Source of the DNA: Burkholderiales bacterium UBA954 | Lineage (GTDB): Bacteria > Pseudomonadota > Gammaproteobacteria > Burkholderiales > Burkholderiaceae_A | Assembly: GCA_002293155.1 (NCBI GenBank) | Contig: DBCQ01000007.1 | Coordinates: forward strand, 31,727-50,103 | DNA length: 18,377 nt | Direction: 5' to 3' | Shown: positions 1 to 8,103 of the stretch, one piece after another | Numbering within the stretch: the stretch's first letter is position 1 | How the letters are laid out: each line of letters opens with the position of its first letter | Translations under genes and position numbers: made by a program | The notes under the pieces: generated by a model | What the model saw: the letters and a program-made list of their open reading frames with translations, nothing else | Database searches by the model: none | What the model was told of the DNA's origin: nothing

Positions 1-783
1 ATCGGCTGCTTTGGTCTGACTGAGCCCGATTTTGGTTCTGATCCTGCGGGAATGGCGAGCCGGGCGAAAAAGGTGGCGGGTGGTTATTGCTTATCTGGGT
101 CTAAGACCTGGATTTCAAATAGCCCCATTGCAGATGTATTTGTTGTCTGGGCAAAGGATGATGAGGATCAGATCCGCGGGTTCATCCTCGATAAGGGGAT
201 GAAGGGGCTAACAGCGCCAGTGATTCACGGCAAGATCGGCCTACGCACCTCGATTACGGGCATGATTATGATGGACAATGTGTTTGTTCCTGAAGAGAAT
301 GCATTTCCGGATATCCGTGGCCTTAAGGGGCCTTTCACATGTCTAAATTCTGCACGCTACGGCATCTCCTGGGGTGTCATGGGGGCGGCTGAATTCTGCT
401 GGCACACCTCTCGCCAATACACATTAGATCGGAAACAGTTTGGTAAGCCCCTCGCGGCCAACCAACTGATTCAGAAAAAGCTTGCGGATATGCAGACCGA
501 GATCGCACTCGGCCTCCAAGCGGCGCTGCGCCTTGGCCGAATGAAGGACGAGCACACCGCCGCAGTCGAGATCACGTCAATAGTGAAGAGAAATAACTGC
601 GGTAAGTCGCTCGAGATTGCTAGGCTTGCACGCGATATGCTGGGTGGAAATGGTATTAACGATGAGTATGGAGTCATGCGGCATATGGTCAATCTTGAGG
701 TAGTCAATACCTATGAGGGCACGCACGATATCCATGCGCTCATTCTGGGTCGTGCACAAACAGGGATACAGGCATTTTTCTAA
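1..783 (+). CDS. gcdH: Glutaryl-CoA dehydrogenase, 5' end cut by window edge
   Basis: This acyl-CoA dehydrogenase-family flavoenzyme oxidises and decarboxylates glutaryl-CoA to crotonyl-CoA, passing electrons to electron-transfer flavoprotein, in lysine, tryptophan and glutarate breakdown. The reading frame is open from base 1, and the first codons read [15 protein letters not shown], the substrate/FAD-site motif of the middle domain. The gene is therefore cut by the window edge, not truncated, and the ATG at 52 is internal. About 260 C-terminal residues of a usual ~395 are present. The C-terminal motif [17 protein letters not shown] contains the catalytic-base glutamate in the context typical of glutaryl-CoA dehydrogenase (YEGTHDIH), which separates it from short-chain acyl-CoA dehydrogenases. 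The GGNGI motif precedes it. The stop codon directly abuts the start of the next gene, so the two are very likely cotranscribed. The family call is seen in the motifs; the pathway comes from family knowledge. Confidence 0.93.
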   Translation: MGCFGLTEPDFGSDPAGMASRAKKVAGGYCLSGSKTWISNSPIADVFVVWAKDDEDQIRGFILDKGMKGLTAPVIHGKIGLRTSITGMIMMDNVFVPEENAFPDIRGLKGPFTCLNSARYGISWGVMGAAEFCWHTSRQYTLDRKQFGKPLAANQLIQKKLADMQTEIALGLQAALRLGRMKDEHTAAVEITSIVKRNNCGKSLEIARLARDMLGGNGINDEYGVMRHMVNLEVVNTYEGTHDIHALILGRAQTGIQAFF

Positions 784-1908
784 TTGAATTCGGTTGATGT
801 TCTTGTCGTTGGTGCGGGGGTGATTGGACTGGCCATCGCCCGAGAGTTCGCCATGGCCGGAAAAGAGGTCGTGATCCTCGAGGCTGAACGTCACTACGGA
901 ACCGGGACCAGTTCAAGAAATTCTGGGGTGATTCACGCCGGAATCTATTACCCGACAGACTCCAAGAAAGCCCAGTGGTGTGTCCGAGGGCGTCATCTTC
1001 TCTATGAGTACGCGCGCGCCCGGCATATCGACCATAAGCCGATTGGCAAGGTGATCGTTGCAAGGCAGGCCGAGGCAACGAGGCTAGAAGCCTTATATGC
1101 CACAGGGCGCAGTAATGGTGTTGATGATCTAGAGCTTATCAGCGGGCAGGAGGCGCAGCGCCTTGAGCCGGCGCTTGGCTGCGATCTTGCCATGTATTCG
1201 CCGTCAACTGGAATCATTGATGCCCATGCGCTCATGCATGCACTCTTAGCAGATGCCCAGGCCCATGGTGCTGTGATTGCAGTCGAGAGTCGGTTTCAGT
1301 CTGCACAGCACCTGGGAGGGCGTTGGCACTGCGAAGTACTCGGCGAGACCATCACCTCTGAGATCCTAATTAATAGTGCTGGATTAGATGCAATTGCTGT
1401 AGCCCGCCGCATTGTTGGAATACGACCTGAGTTGATACCTGAGATGTTCTTTGCAAAGGGTAATTACGCAAGACTAATGGGCCGTTGCCCATTTACGCGA
1501 TTGATCTATCCGGTACCTGTGCCGGGTGGACTTGGGACCCATCTCACCATTGATCTTGGCGGACAGGCCAGCTTTGGTCCGGACGTAGAATGGGTGCCGT
1601 CGCCTACGCCTGAGCAGGCGGGTAAGGGGCTTGTGGGACATTTCAGTTATCAGGTAGACGAGAGTCGACTGACACGGTTTGAGGCTGACGTGCGCACCTG
1701 GTGGCCTGGGCTGCCTGATTGCGCCCTTGCCCCGGGTTATGCGGGCGTGCGGCCCAAGCTGGTGGGGCCCAATCAGCCCGCCGCTGATTATCTGGTGCAG
1801 GGCCCAAAAGAGCACGGACTTGAGGGCTTAGTCAACCTAATGGGGATGGAATCCCCGGGGCTTACGAGCTGCCTGGCGATTGCGCAGGCTGTGCGCGAGA
1901 TCGTTTAA
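784..1908 (+). CDS. FAD-dependent oxidoreductase, L-2-hydroxyglutarate oxidase (LhgO/L2HGDH) family
   Basis: This 374-residue DAO-superfamily flavoprotein has an N-terminal FAD-binding motif GAGVIG at residues 10-15 and the ribose-binding acidic residue near E33. The block SSRNSGVIHAGIYY (about 43-56) is typical of the L-2-hydroxyglutarate oxidase family. A C-terminal GVRPK block and a glycine-rich FAD-contact region near MGMESPGLTSC complete the fold. Family members oxidise L-2-hydroxyglutarate to 2-oxoglutarate and feed electrons to the quinone pool. The start is TTG, directly after the stop of the upstream gene. A later start would cut into the FAD motif, so TTG is well supported. Abutment to glutaryl-CoA dehydrogenase suggests translational coupling and a role in glutarate metabolism. 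The protein is shorter than E. coli LhgO (about 420 residues), so another 2-hydroxyacid substrate is possible. Its 3' end overlaps the convergent TRAP permease gene by 47 bases. Confidence 0.85.
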   Translation: MNSVDVLVVGAGVIGLAIAREFAMAGKEVVILEAERHYGTGTSSRNSGVIHAGIYYPTDSKKAQWCVRGRHLLYEYARARHIDHKPIGKVIVARQAEATRLEALYATGRSNGVDDLELISGQEAQRLEPALGCDLAMYSPSTGIIDAHALMHALLADAQAHGAVIAVESRFQSAQHLGGRWHCEVLGETITSEILINSAGLDAIAVARRIVGIRPELIPEMFFAKGNYARLMGRCPFTRLIYPVPVPGGLGTHLTIDLGGQASFGPDVEWVPSPTPEQAGKGLVGHFSYQVDESRLTRFEADVRTWWPGLPDCALAPGYAGVRPKLVGPNQPAADYLVQGPKEHGLEGLVNLMGMESPGLTSCLAIAQAVREIV

Positions 1909-3913
1909 TCAGTTGCCAGAGAATCACTAGGCCAAACCCAACGAATCCGCCGATATCGCTAATCGCAGAAGGGTAGGTCAACGCGAAACCTGCTGCGATC
2001 AATACCCAACGCTCGATAAAGTGGGTTTTAACAATGAACCAATTCTGAAGTCCGCCTGCCAATGCAATGATCCCAACCGAGGCGGTGAAGGTGATCCATG
2101 CAATATCAAGCCAGTTCGCGTTAGCGAGTGCTTTAGTCGACCCCATTAGTAAAAGCGCAACACCGGATGGATCAAGTACAAAAATAAACGGAACCAAGAT
2201 GGCCGGCGCTACATATTTCCAGCTCTGAAAGGTTGTCTTATAGGGGTTGCCTTTACAGATTGCTGCAGCGGCAAATGGCGAGAGTGCGGTGGGTGGCGAA
2301 ACCTCTGACAGCACGGCATAGTAGAAAATGAACATATGGGCTGCGAAAGCAGGCACCCCGAGCTTGATGAGTGCTGGGGCAGCAATCACGGCACAGATAA
2401 TATAAGAGGCCGTTACGGGAACGGCCAGACCGACAATCCAGACGATTAGCCCGGTGTAAATCGCCGTGAGCAGAAGTGAGCCGCCCGCGTAATCAATCAC
2501 AATTGCGCTGAACTTCAAACCAAGGCCGGTCAGCACGACAACGCCAACGATTAGGCCAGCGCCCGCGCAGGTGACCGCTATCGATAAGACCTGCGTGAAT
2601 CCTTCCGATAAGGCCGTAATCACGTTAGAGCGATACACGCTCTTTAGAAATGGCTCCTTACGCGTAAATGCCCCGTAGGGAATCATTGCTGAATCCCTAC
2701 GTAGAAAGCTGGTCACGAAGGCGGCAACAGTTGCCCAAAAGACAGACATCACGGGCGAGAACCCCATCAGCATGAAGAGAACAATGGAGATCAGCGAAAA
2801 GAAATGAAACCAATATTTCTTCGTTAACTGCCAGGCGGTCTCAACCAGCGCGGTTTTCTGCCCCGACATACCGTATTTACGGGTATCAATCTCGACCATG
2901 ACAAAGAGGCCGAGATAAAACAGGAAGGTCGGAATCGTTGCCATCAACAAGACATCGAGGTAGGAGATCTTGAGAAACTCGGCAATCAGAAATGCCGCTG
3001 CACCGAGAACAGGCGGCGAGATAATTGCGCCTAGACCACCGGCTGCCAACAGACCACCCGCGGCGTTGCGCTCATAGCCAGCCTTGATCAGCATATTGTG
3101 GGCAACAGAGCCTACGGTTACGGTGGTCGCAACCCCAGATCCTGAGGGCCCTCCCATGAGAAAGGACGCCAACACAACGGTTCGGCCAACGCTTGATGAC
3201 CTGCCGCCCATAGCGGCAAACGAGAAGTCGATAAAGAATTTTCCTGCCCCGCTAAACTGCAGGAATGCTCCAAAAATTGTAAAAAGAATAATGAGCGTTG
3301 ATGAGACATCAACCGCTGTTCCAAAAACCCCCTCCAGTGTCATGTACATGAATCCAACCAGCCGCGATAGGTCGTAGCCCTTGTGGGTCCAGGGGGCAGG
3401 AAGCGAGTCTCCGAATAGCGCATAGAGAAGAAAACAGATCGTTACGGATAGAAGAATCAGGCCATTAGTGCGCCGGAGGGCTTCAAGAATCAATAGAATA
3501 AAAATTGCACCAAAGACAACATCAGTAGTTAAGGGGAAGGTGTTTCGATCAGTAAATTTATCCCCGCCCAGCATCGCATAGATAAACGCTGCGATTGCTA
3601 GGCCAGCAAAGGCGATATCCCAGACCATTAGGCGATTCTTAAACCGCAGGGCTATGGGAAACGTCAAGAAGACAAACACAAGCACGAGCGTGACATGGGT
3701 CATACGCAAGACCTGCGCAGGCACAATCGCATACGCGGCATACAGGTGAAAGAGCGACATCCCAACAGCAACAAGCGTGAGCGCAATGCCGAGCCAGCCT
3801 TTGTAAGAATTTGAGTCGCCCTCTTCTTCTTTGATTAGGCTCTCGACGCGCTGTCGGGTCTCGTCGTCGAGCTCCTTCTCAGGCAGGCCCATCTTCTGTA
3901 GGGTATCGCTCAT
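1862..3913 (-). CDS. TRAP transporter fused permease (4TM/12TM), TAXI type
   Basis: This 683-residue integral membrane protein fuses the small (4-TM) and large (12-TM) subunits of a tripartite ATP-independent periplasmic transporter, as is usual for TAXI systems. A charged cytoplasmic N-terminus (about residues 1-38) is followed by many hydrophobic segments. Signature blocks include GGPSGSGVATTVTVGS near 254-269, GGLGAIISPPVLGAAAF near 292-308, and SEVSPPTALSPFAAAAI in the C-terminal half. These systems use an ion gradient to drive uptake of a substrate delivered by the periplasmic receptor. A Shine-Dalgarno AAGGA precedes the ATG. The receptor gene lies upstream on the same strand, separated by 111 bases holding a strong hairpin. 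The 3' end overlaps the convergent flavoprotein gene by 47 bases. The substrate is not readable; nearby catabolic genes make a small organic acid plausible. Confidence 0.93.
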   Translation of the reverse strand: MSDTLQKMGLPEKELDDETRQRVESLIKEEEGDSNSYKGWLGIALTLVAVGMSLFHLYAAYAIVPAQVLRMTHVTLVLVFVFLTFPIALRFKNRLMVWDIAFAGLAIAAFIYAMLGGDKFTDRNTFPLTTDVVFGAIFILLILEALRRTNGLILLSVTICFLLYALFGDSLPAPWTHKGYDLSRLVGFMYMTLEGVFGTAVDVSSTLIILFTIFGAFLQFSGAGKFFIDFSFAAMGGRSSSVGRTVVLASFLMGGPSGSGVATTVTVGSVAHNMLIKAGYERNAAGGLLAAGGLGAIISPPVLGAAAFLIAEFLKISYLDVLLMATIPTFLFYLGLFVMVEIDTRKYGMSGQKTALVETAWQLTKKYWFHFFSLISIVLFMLMGFSPVMSVFWATVAAFVTSFLRRDSAMIPYGAFTRKEPFLKSVYRSNVITALSEGFTQVLSIAVTCAGAGLIVGVVVLTGLGLKFSAIVIDYAGGSLLLTAIYTGLIVWIVGLAVPVTASYIICAVIAAPALIKLGVPAFAAHMFIFYYAVLSEVSPPTALSPFAAAAICKGNPYKTTFQSWKYVAPAILVPFIFVLDPSGVALLLMGSTKALANANWLDIAWITFTASVGIIALAGGLQNWFIVKTHFIERWVLIAAGFALTYPSAISDIGGFVGFGLVILWQLIKRSRAQPAQSPGSS

Positions 3914-3962
3914 ACAGATTCCTTTTTGGCAGTTAGGTTGACGCTGCGCTTAGCATTGCCTT

Positions 3963-3997
3963 AAAACGAAAGCCCGCAATAAGCGGGCCTTCGTTTT
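3963..3997 (-). terminator. Strong hairpin between TRAP receptor and permease genes
   Basis: Two 15-base arms, AAAACGAAAGCCCGC (3963-3977) and GCGGGCCTTCGTTTT (3983-3997), flank a 5-base loop. Read as minus-strand RNA every position pairs, with one G-U; read as plus-strand RNA the same position is an A-C mismatch. The hairpin therefore fits best as a minus-strand element downstream of the receptor gene, and its 3' arm ends in a U run. Because the permease gene follows on the same strand, it probably acts as a partial terminator or mRNA 3'-end stabiliser that gives more receptor than permease. It could also be a full terminator if the permease has its own promoter. Confidence 0.8.
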
Positions 3998-4024
3998 GAT
4001 TTTTCAAGGGCTAAGGCGAATTCC

Positions 4025-4999
4025 TTATTTCTTGCCCTTCGCTGCGCTGCCCTTAATGTTGCCACCCTTTTCTTGGATGTACTTTACCGCCCCGGGGTGA
4101 AAATCGATCGGGGTAGAGGCCTGTTTCTGCCCCGCGATTGTGACGTTGGCATACTCCTGATGAACCGCGATCAGGTCTTTCTGGTGATCAAAAACTGCTT
4201 TTACGATTTTATAGGCTTGGTCGTCTGGCATATTCGCGTTCACGAGAAGTATGTTCGCAACGGATGCCATCTTGTTATCCGCAGCCATGCCCGAGTAGGT
4301 TGCCTTGGGAATTGTGTCGGCATAGTAGAGATTGCCATATTTTTTATTCATCGCCGCGACTGCATTTGCATGATCGATCATCCGAATCTTGGTGCCCGGT
4401 GTGTTTGCTAGGTCGGTTACAGCTGCTGTTGGCAGGCCGCCAACCCAGAAAAATGCCTCGATCTTCCTGTCTTTTATTGCATTCACAGATTCTGCGACGC
4501 TCAGACGCTCCCGGGTCACATCCTTATTAGGATCTAAGCCGGCAGCCTCTAGCAGGCGAATCGACATGACTTCAGTAGCACTTCCGGCGCTGCCAGTCGC
4601 AATTCTCTTGCCTTTAAGATCGGACATTTTTTTAATGCCAGTGGCCTCTGTGGTGACCACATGCATACGATTTGGGTAGAGCACAAGTAAGGTGCGCAGA
4701 TTAACCGGCCGGCCCTCGAACTTGTCTTTCCCTTTCGAGGCGTCAAGCGCTGCATCAACCATGGAGAACCCAACATAGGGTTTGCCGCTGGCGATCAGGT
4801 TGAGGTTGTCTACGGATCCGCCTGTGACCTCAGCGGTCGCCTGCATACCTGAGACGTGCTTGGACAGCACTGCCGCTAAACCACCCCCCATGGGGTAGTA
4901 CACGCCACCGGTGCCGCCAGTTGCGATGGAGATATTCTGGGCAAATGCTGTGCTCGTTGCTGCAACCGCGATCGCAGCGAGAAACTTGGTGAAACGCAT
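4025..4999 (-). CDS. TAXI family TRAP transporter solute-binding protein
   Basis: This is a 324-residue periplasmic receptor. An N-terminal signal peptide (basic MRFTK, a hydrophobic stretch, and AFA just before Q21) predicts export with cleavage near residues 20/21. The mature N-terminus carries the TAXI hallmark ISIATGGTGGVYYPMGGGLA (about 24-43). Downstream blocks KGKRIATGSAGSATE and the FFWVGGLP region match the periplasmic-binding fold of the family. It captures substrate for the fused permease encoded next on the same strand. The start is supported by TAAGGAG at 5007-5013, 7 bases before the ATG. Known TAXI ligands are few (glutamate and other dicarboxylates have been proposed for relatives), so no ligand is assigned. 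The C-terminus is lysine-rich (AAKGKK). Confidence 0.93.
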   Translation of the reverse strand: MRFTKFLAAIAVAATSTAFAQNISIATGGTGGVYYPMGGGLAAVLSKHVSGMQATAEVTGGSVDNLNLIASGKPYVGFSMVDAALDASKGKDKFEGRPVNLRTLLVLYPNRMHVVTTEATGIKKMSDLKGKRIATGSAGSATEVMSIRLLEAAGLDPNKDVTRERLSVAESVNAIKDRKIEAFFWVGGLPTAAVTDLANTPGTKIRMIDHANAVAAMNKKYGNLYYADTIPKATYSGMAADNKMASVANILLVNANMPDDQAYKIVKAVFDHQKDLIAVHQEYANVTIAGQKQASTPIDFHPGAVKYIQEKGGNIKGSAAKGKK

Positions 5000-5087
5000 G
5001 GACAGTCTCCTTACAGGCTCATTGATTTCGAAGCCCCAAGGGTCTCAGTTAGGCGGTCTTTTTTCAAGCCGTATTGACCCCTATTAA

Positions 5088-5105
5088 CCTAGTAGAAGTA
5101 CTAGG
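5088..5105. promoter_or_regulatory. Palindrome in divergent promoter region (candidate operator)
   Basis: The arms CCTAGTA (5088-5094) and TACTAGG (5099-5105) are perfect inverted repeats around GAAG. They sit in the 160-base space between the divergent TAXI receptor gene and the hydroxyacyl-CoA dehydrogenase gene. A TTGACC at 5074-5079 could be a plus-strand -35 element, which would place the palindrome over the -10 region. No adjacent regulator gene is present, so the binding protein is unknown. Operator function is inferred from position and symmetry only. Confidence 0.4.
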
Positions 5106-5159
5106 ACGGGGGGATTTTACGGATTTATCATGGCAGCTTTAACCCCATAGGTTGCCCTA

Positions 5160-6089
5160 ATGAATACTCGGTCGGTGTGTGTGGTAGGTGGTGGAACCAT
5201 GGGGGTCGATATTGCCGCCTCGTTCGCCGCATTTGGTTGGCGGACTGTCATTGTGAACCCCCCTGATCCTCGTGCAGCGACGATTGCAGACCGGTTCAAG
5301 GCAGCCCTGGGGCGGCTAGAGCGGAATGCGGAATTTCCGGTGGTGAAGGTGGAAACGCTGATGGAGGTTTCCTGGAGCGAGATTGAGTTGGTCATTGAGG
5401 CGATACCTGAAGATCTTGCGCTGAAGCGAGCGATCTTTCGCGAGTTAGAGGGGTTGGCAAGGCCGGATATTGCGCTCTGTAGTAATTCGTCTGCAATTCC
5501 AATTAGTGAAATTGGAAGAGGCCTCGATAGCATTCATCGTATGGTGGGAACGCATTACTTTATGCCGGCGCATCTGGTGCCTGGGGTAGAGGTAGTCTGC
5601 TCCGAATATACTGATCATGCGGTGGCAGATCGTGTTGCTGAGATTCTCGCGGGCGTGGGTAAGGTCGCGATCCGTGTGAAGAAAGATCTACCTGGTTTCC
5701 TCGTTAATCGACTACAGCATGCGGTCTCGAGAGAGGCAATGAAACTGATTGACCGCGGGATCGCCACGCCTGCCGATATCGATGCAGCGGTTCGCTTCGG
5801 CTTCGGCTTTCGTTATCTTGCCGCGGGTCCGTGTATGCAACGTGACCACGCGGGGCTTGATGTTCATCTTGCAGCAGGTAACTCGATCTACCCCGACCTC
5901 TGTAACGACTCCATGCCCAGTCAGACGCTGCGGGATCTTGTGGATGCCGGCGCTGTTGGCATGAAGGCTGGACGGGGCTTTTATGAGTGGACCCCCGAGA
6001 AAATGGTGAAGGAGCGCGAGCGCTACGAGACTCTGTTAGCTGCGGCGAGTGCCCTAATGGCGAGGGAAATTGCTGATAAAGCAGGTTAG
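5160..6089 (+). CDS. 3-hydroxyacyl-CoA dehydrogenase-family NAD-dependent dehydrogenase
   Basis: This 309-residue enzyme has an N-terminal Rossmann fold, with GGGTMG at about residues 9-14, and a helical C-terminal domain. The motif THYFMPAHLVPGVEVV carries the catalytic-dyad histidine. The PxHLVPxVEVV form resembles the lambda-crystallin / L-gulonate 3-dehydrogenase / carnitine dehydrogenase branch more than the HFFNPVPVM form of classical 3-hydroxybutyryl-CoA dehydrogenase. The block RFGFGFRYLAAGP also fits that branch. It probably oxidises a 3-hydroxy acid or its CoA ester with NAD+. The ATG at 5160 is chosen because the upstream in-frame ATG at 5130 meets a TAG six codons later. The ribosome-binding site is weak. 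It ends 19 bases before the convergent DapA-family gene. The exact substrate is unknown. Confidence 0.82.
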   Translation: MNTRSVCVVGGGTMGVDIAASFAAFGWRTVIVNPPDPRAATIADRFKAALGRLERNAEFPVVKVETLMEVSWSEIELVIEAIPEDLALKRAIFRELEGLARPDIALCSNSSAIPISEIGRGLDSIHRMVGTHYFMPAHLVPGVEVVCSEYTDHAVADRVAEILAGVGKVAIRVKKDLPGFLVNRLQHAVSREAMKLIDRGIATPADIDAAVRFGFGFRYLAAGPCMQRDHAGLDVHLAAGNSIYPDLCNDSMPSQTLRDLVDAGAVGMKAGRGFYEWTPEKMVKERERYETLLAAASALMAREIADKAG

Positions 6090-6108
6090 GGGGCTTGCCA
6101 GGTCATCT

Positions 6109-7041
6109 TTAGAATTGCATTGAAAAGCCCTGCTTCGATAGCGTCTGCAGGAGGTCCTCGGTCTGTTTTTCGTTAAGGGCGACTAGAGGTGGCCGTACGG
6201 CCGCCCATTGCGGATCAGCCCGAAAATGCGCCGTTGCGGCCTTCATGGCGGCAATCATCGGCCTACTCTGGAAGATCGCGCGAATGGTATCGAGTTGGGC
6301 TTGTTGCGCTTGGGCCTGTGGAGATTGCCAGTTGGCTGCAAGGGCAGCGATGGGGGCGGGATTGACATTGGTGGTTGCCGAGATACAGCCCGCGCCGCCA
6401 GCCTGCATACCGCGCAGCAGAAATGACTCGCTGCCGACATACATCCGAAATCCTGATGGGGCAAAGGCTTTAATAACAGACTCGGTATAGGACCAGTCAC
6501 CGGAGCTATCTTTCATGCCGACCACCGTGTCTGGATAGGTCTTAATCAGTCGCTCAATAAGATTGAGAGAAAAGCCGACCTTACTCACTGGTGGAATGTT
6601 GTAGAGATAAATATGGAGGCGAGGGCTGGCAACAGCCTCAATAATCTGCGCAAAATAAGCAAAGAGTCCGTCGTCGGGAACATCCTTATAGTAAAAAGGT
6701 GGCAGCATTAAGGTTCCAGCACAGCCGGCCTCGACAGCAGACTTTGTCATCGTAATGGCATCCGTTACCGAACAGGCACCGGTGCCCGGCATCATCTGCG
6801 AGGGGCTTAAGCCCGCCTTGATCAGGAACTCAAGGCACTCTAGCCGCTCGCGAACCGACATCGAGTTCGCCTCTGAATTCGTACCGAATACCGCCATTCC
6901 AACATTATTCTGACCAAGCCAGCGGCAGTGTGCTGCTAATTTGTCTGCGTCTGGTGAACCGTCTTTTCTAAACGGTGTAATTGCAGGTGATAGAACGCGG
7001 GGTAGTGTGGAGGGGTGGAGTCGAGATATTTGATCGGTCAT
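6109..7041 (-). CDS. Dihydrodipicolinate synthase / N-acetylneuraminate lyase superfamily protein
   Basis: This 310-residue class I aldolase-type TIM barrel has its Schiff-base lysine at K177 in VVGMKDSSGD, the conserved tyrosine at Y147 in YLYNIPP, and the carboxylate-binding loop at 53-57 as GTNSE. True DapA has GTTGE at that loop. Together with a catabolic context, the variant loop argues against lysine biosynthesis and for an aldolase, lyase or dehydratase acting on a 2-oxo acid. The start is supported by AAGGAA upstream of the ATG. It lies 82 bases downstream of the D-2-hydroxyacid dehydrogenase gene on the same strand, so the two are likely one transcript. The superfamily is certain; the reaction is not. 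Confidence 0.85.
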   Translation of the reverse strand: MTDQISRLHPSTLPRVLSPAITPFRKDGSPDADKLAAHCRWLGQNNVGMAVFGTNSEANSMSVRERLECLEFLIKAGLSPSQMMPGTGACSVTDAITMTKSAVEAGCAGTLMLPPFYYKDVPDDGLFAYFAQIIEAVASPRLHIYLYNIPPVSKVGFSLNLIERLIKTYPDTVVGMKDSSGDWSYTESVIKAFAPSGFRMYVGSESFLLRGMQAGGAGCISATTNVNPAPIAALAANWQSPQAQAQQAQLDTIRAIFQSRPMIAAMKAATAHFRADPQWAAVRPPLVALNEKQTEDLLQTLSKQGFSMQF

Positions 7042-7123
7042 AGCGGTTCCTTGTATGCAGTCGTGACGCGCGTTCCTCGCGAGTATCGTCTCTGGGCGTG
7101 CTTAGTCTTAAAAGGCCAAGGTA

Positions 7124-8020
7124 TTAGGCAACAGGGTTGATCATGGCGCCTGTTTTAAAAAACTCCAGCAGGTTGTCAACCGCAAGACGGGTCATGGCAA
7201 TTCGAGTTTCTTCAGTTGCACTCCCAACATGGGGCGAGAGTACGACATTATCGAGTTGGCGCAAGGCTTGCGGTACATGGGGCTCATCGGCATAGACATC
7301 TAATGCGGCCCCGGCGATCGTCCTTGCTGAGAGCGCCTCAATCAAATTAGACTCATTCACGACGCTGCCGCGAGACATATTGATCAAGAAGCCATTCGGG
7401 CCGATTGCATCAAGGACACTGCGATCAATTAATCCGTCGGTCTCTTTGCCTCCCGGGCAGGTGAGGATAAGGATATCAGTGGCCTGCGCCAAGGCTTGGG
7501 CAGAGGGGAAGTAGTCGTAAGGACAACCTTTTCGATTGGGGCCGGTATAGCTAATCGATACCTTAAACGGGATCAGGCGAAGCGCAAGATCTTGGCCGAT
7601 TCGTCCCATGCCAACGATACCGATACGCTTTCCAGCCAAGGAACGGGTTAAGGGGAAAAGCCCCTGCTCCCATTTCCCATCGCGCGTAAATCGATCTGCA
7701 GCCGGAAGTCTTCGCAATAAGCTCAGCAGCAGGCCGATGGTGAGTTCACAAACCGCGTCATTGAGCACACCGGGTGTGTTGCTGACGCGTATATTGCGCG
7801 CTCGGCAGACCTCAAGTGGAATTCCGTCTACGCCAACACCACAGGTGGCAATGACTCTAAGATTAGGAAGTGATTCAATGAGCGTGGGATCTAGCTTGTA
7901 GGCACTGCGCATCAAGATGCCCTCAATGTCTACATTGGGCTCCCGTACCGTTTTGATTCGTAAATCAACCTCGGCCTGCATTGCCGCGGGCCATTGACCG
8001 GTCTGGAAGATAGGCTTCAT
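7124..8020 (-). CDS. D-isomer-specific 2-hydroxyacid dehydrogenase
   Basis: This 298-residue NAD(P)-dependent dehydrogenase interconverts 2-oxo acids and D-2-hydroxy acids, with glyoxylate or hydroxypyruvate reduction as common activities. The nucleotide-binding motif GMGRIG lies at residues 137-142. The catalytic set is R217 (NMSRGS), E246 (YADEP) and H264 (SPHVGS), in canonical order. The catalytic-domain motif CGVGVDGI lies near residues 60-67. Length is slightly below the family's usual 310-330. The ATG has no strong Shine-Dalgarno. It is the first gene of a probable two-gene minus-strand operon with the DapA-superfamily gene, so the pair may handle a hydroxy-/oxo-acid intermediate in sequence. 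It diverges from tRNA-Ser. The substrate is unassigned. Confidence 0.9.
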   Translation of the reverse strand: MKPIFQTGQWPAAMQAEVDLRIKTVREPNVDIEGILMRSAYKLDPTLIESLPNLRVIATCGVGVDGIPLEVCRARNIRVSNTPGVLNDAVCELTIGLLLSLLRRLPAADRFTRDGKWEQGLFPLTRSLAGKRIGIVGMGRIGQDLALRLIPFKVSISYTGPNRKGCPYDYFPSAQALAQATDILILTCPGGKETDGLIDRSVLDAIGPNGFLINMSRGSVVNESNLIEALSARTIAGAALDVYADEPHVPQALRQLDNVVLSPHVGSATEETRIAMTRLAVDNLLEFFKTGAMINPVA

Positions 8021-8082
8021 ACGGCGGGATAATACCCTGATAAAATCTCCCGTTTCCGGGCGGCTCGGGGCATTCTTCTGGG

Positions 8083-8103
8083 CCGCTTCCGTTAGTGGAA
8101 GCG
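8083..8103 (+). repeat. Duplicated acceptor-end 9-mer forming a leader hairpin with the tRNA 5' end
   Basis: CCGCTTCCG at 8083-8091 is an exact copy of the tRNA 3' acceptor segment at 8175-8183. The upstream CGCTTCC (8084-8090) can pair perfectly with GGAAGCG (8097-8103), the 5' acceptor strand, across a 6-base loop ending at the mature 5' end. A precursor transcript could therefore fold in two competing ways. Whether this is functional, a relic of recombination or chance cannot be decided from the sequence alone. Confidence 0.5.

Noticed and set aside
1..783. Truncated acyl-CoA dehydrogenase as a pseudogene
   Set aside because: The frame is open to base 1 with conserved motifs before the first ATG, so the truncation is only the window edge.
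5130..5150. Six-codon minicistron (ATG to TAG) just upstream of the dehydrogenase start
   Set aside because: It has no clear ribosome-binding site and no run of regulatory codons, so chance is the simplest explanation.
5117..5533. 138-codon minus-strand open frame opposite the hydroxyacyl-CoA dehydrogenase
   Set aside because: It is antisense to a well-supported gene, has no recognisable motif, and its composition follows from the coding strand. The same holds for the other long antisense frames, such as 3084-3377, 8446-8913 and 13633-14034.
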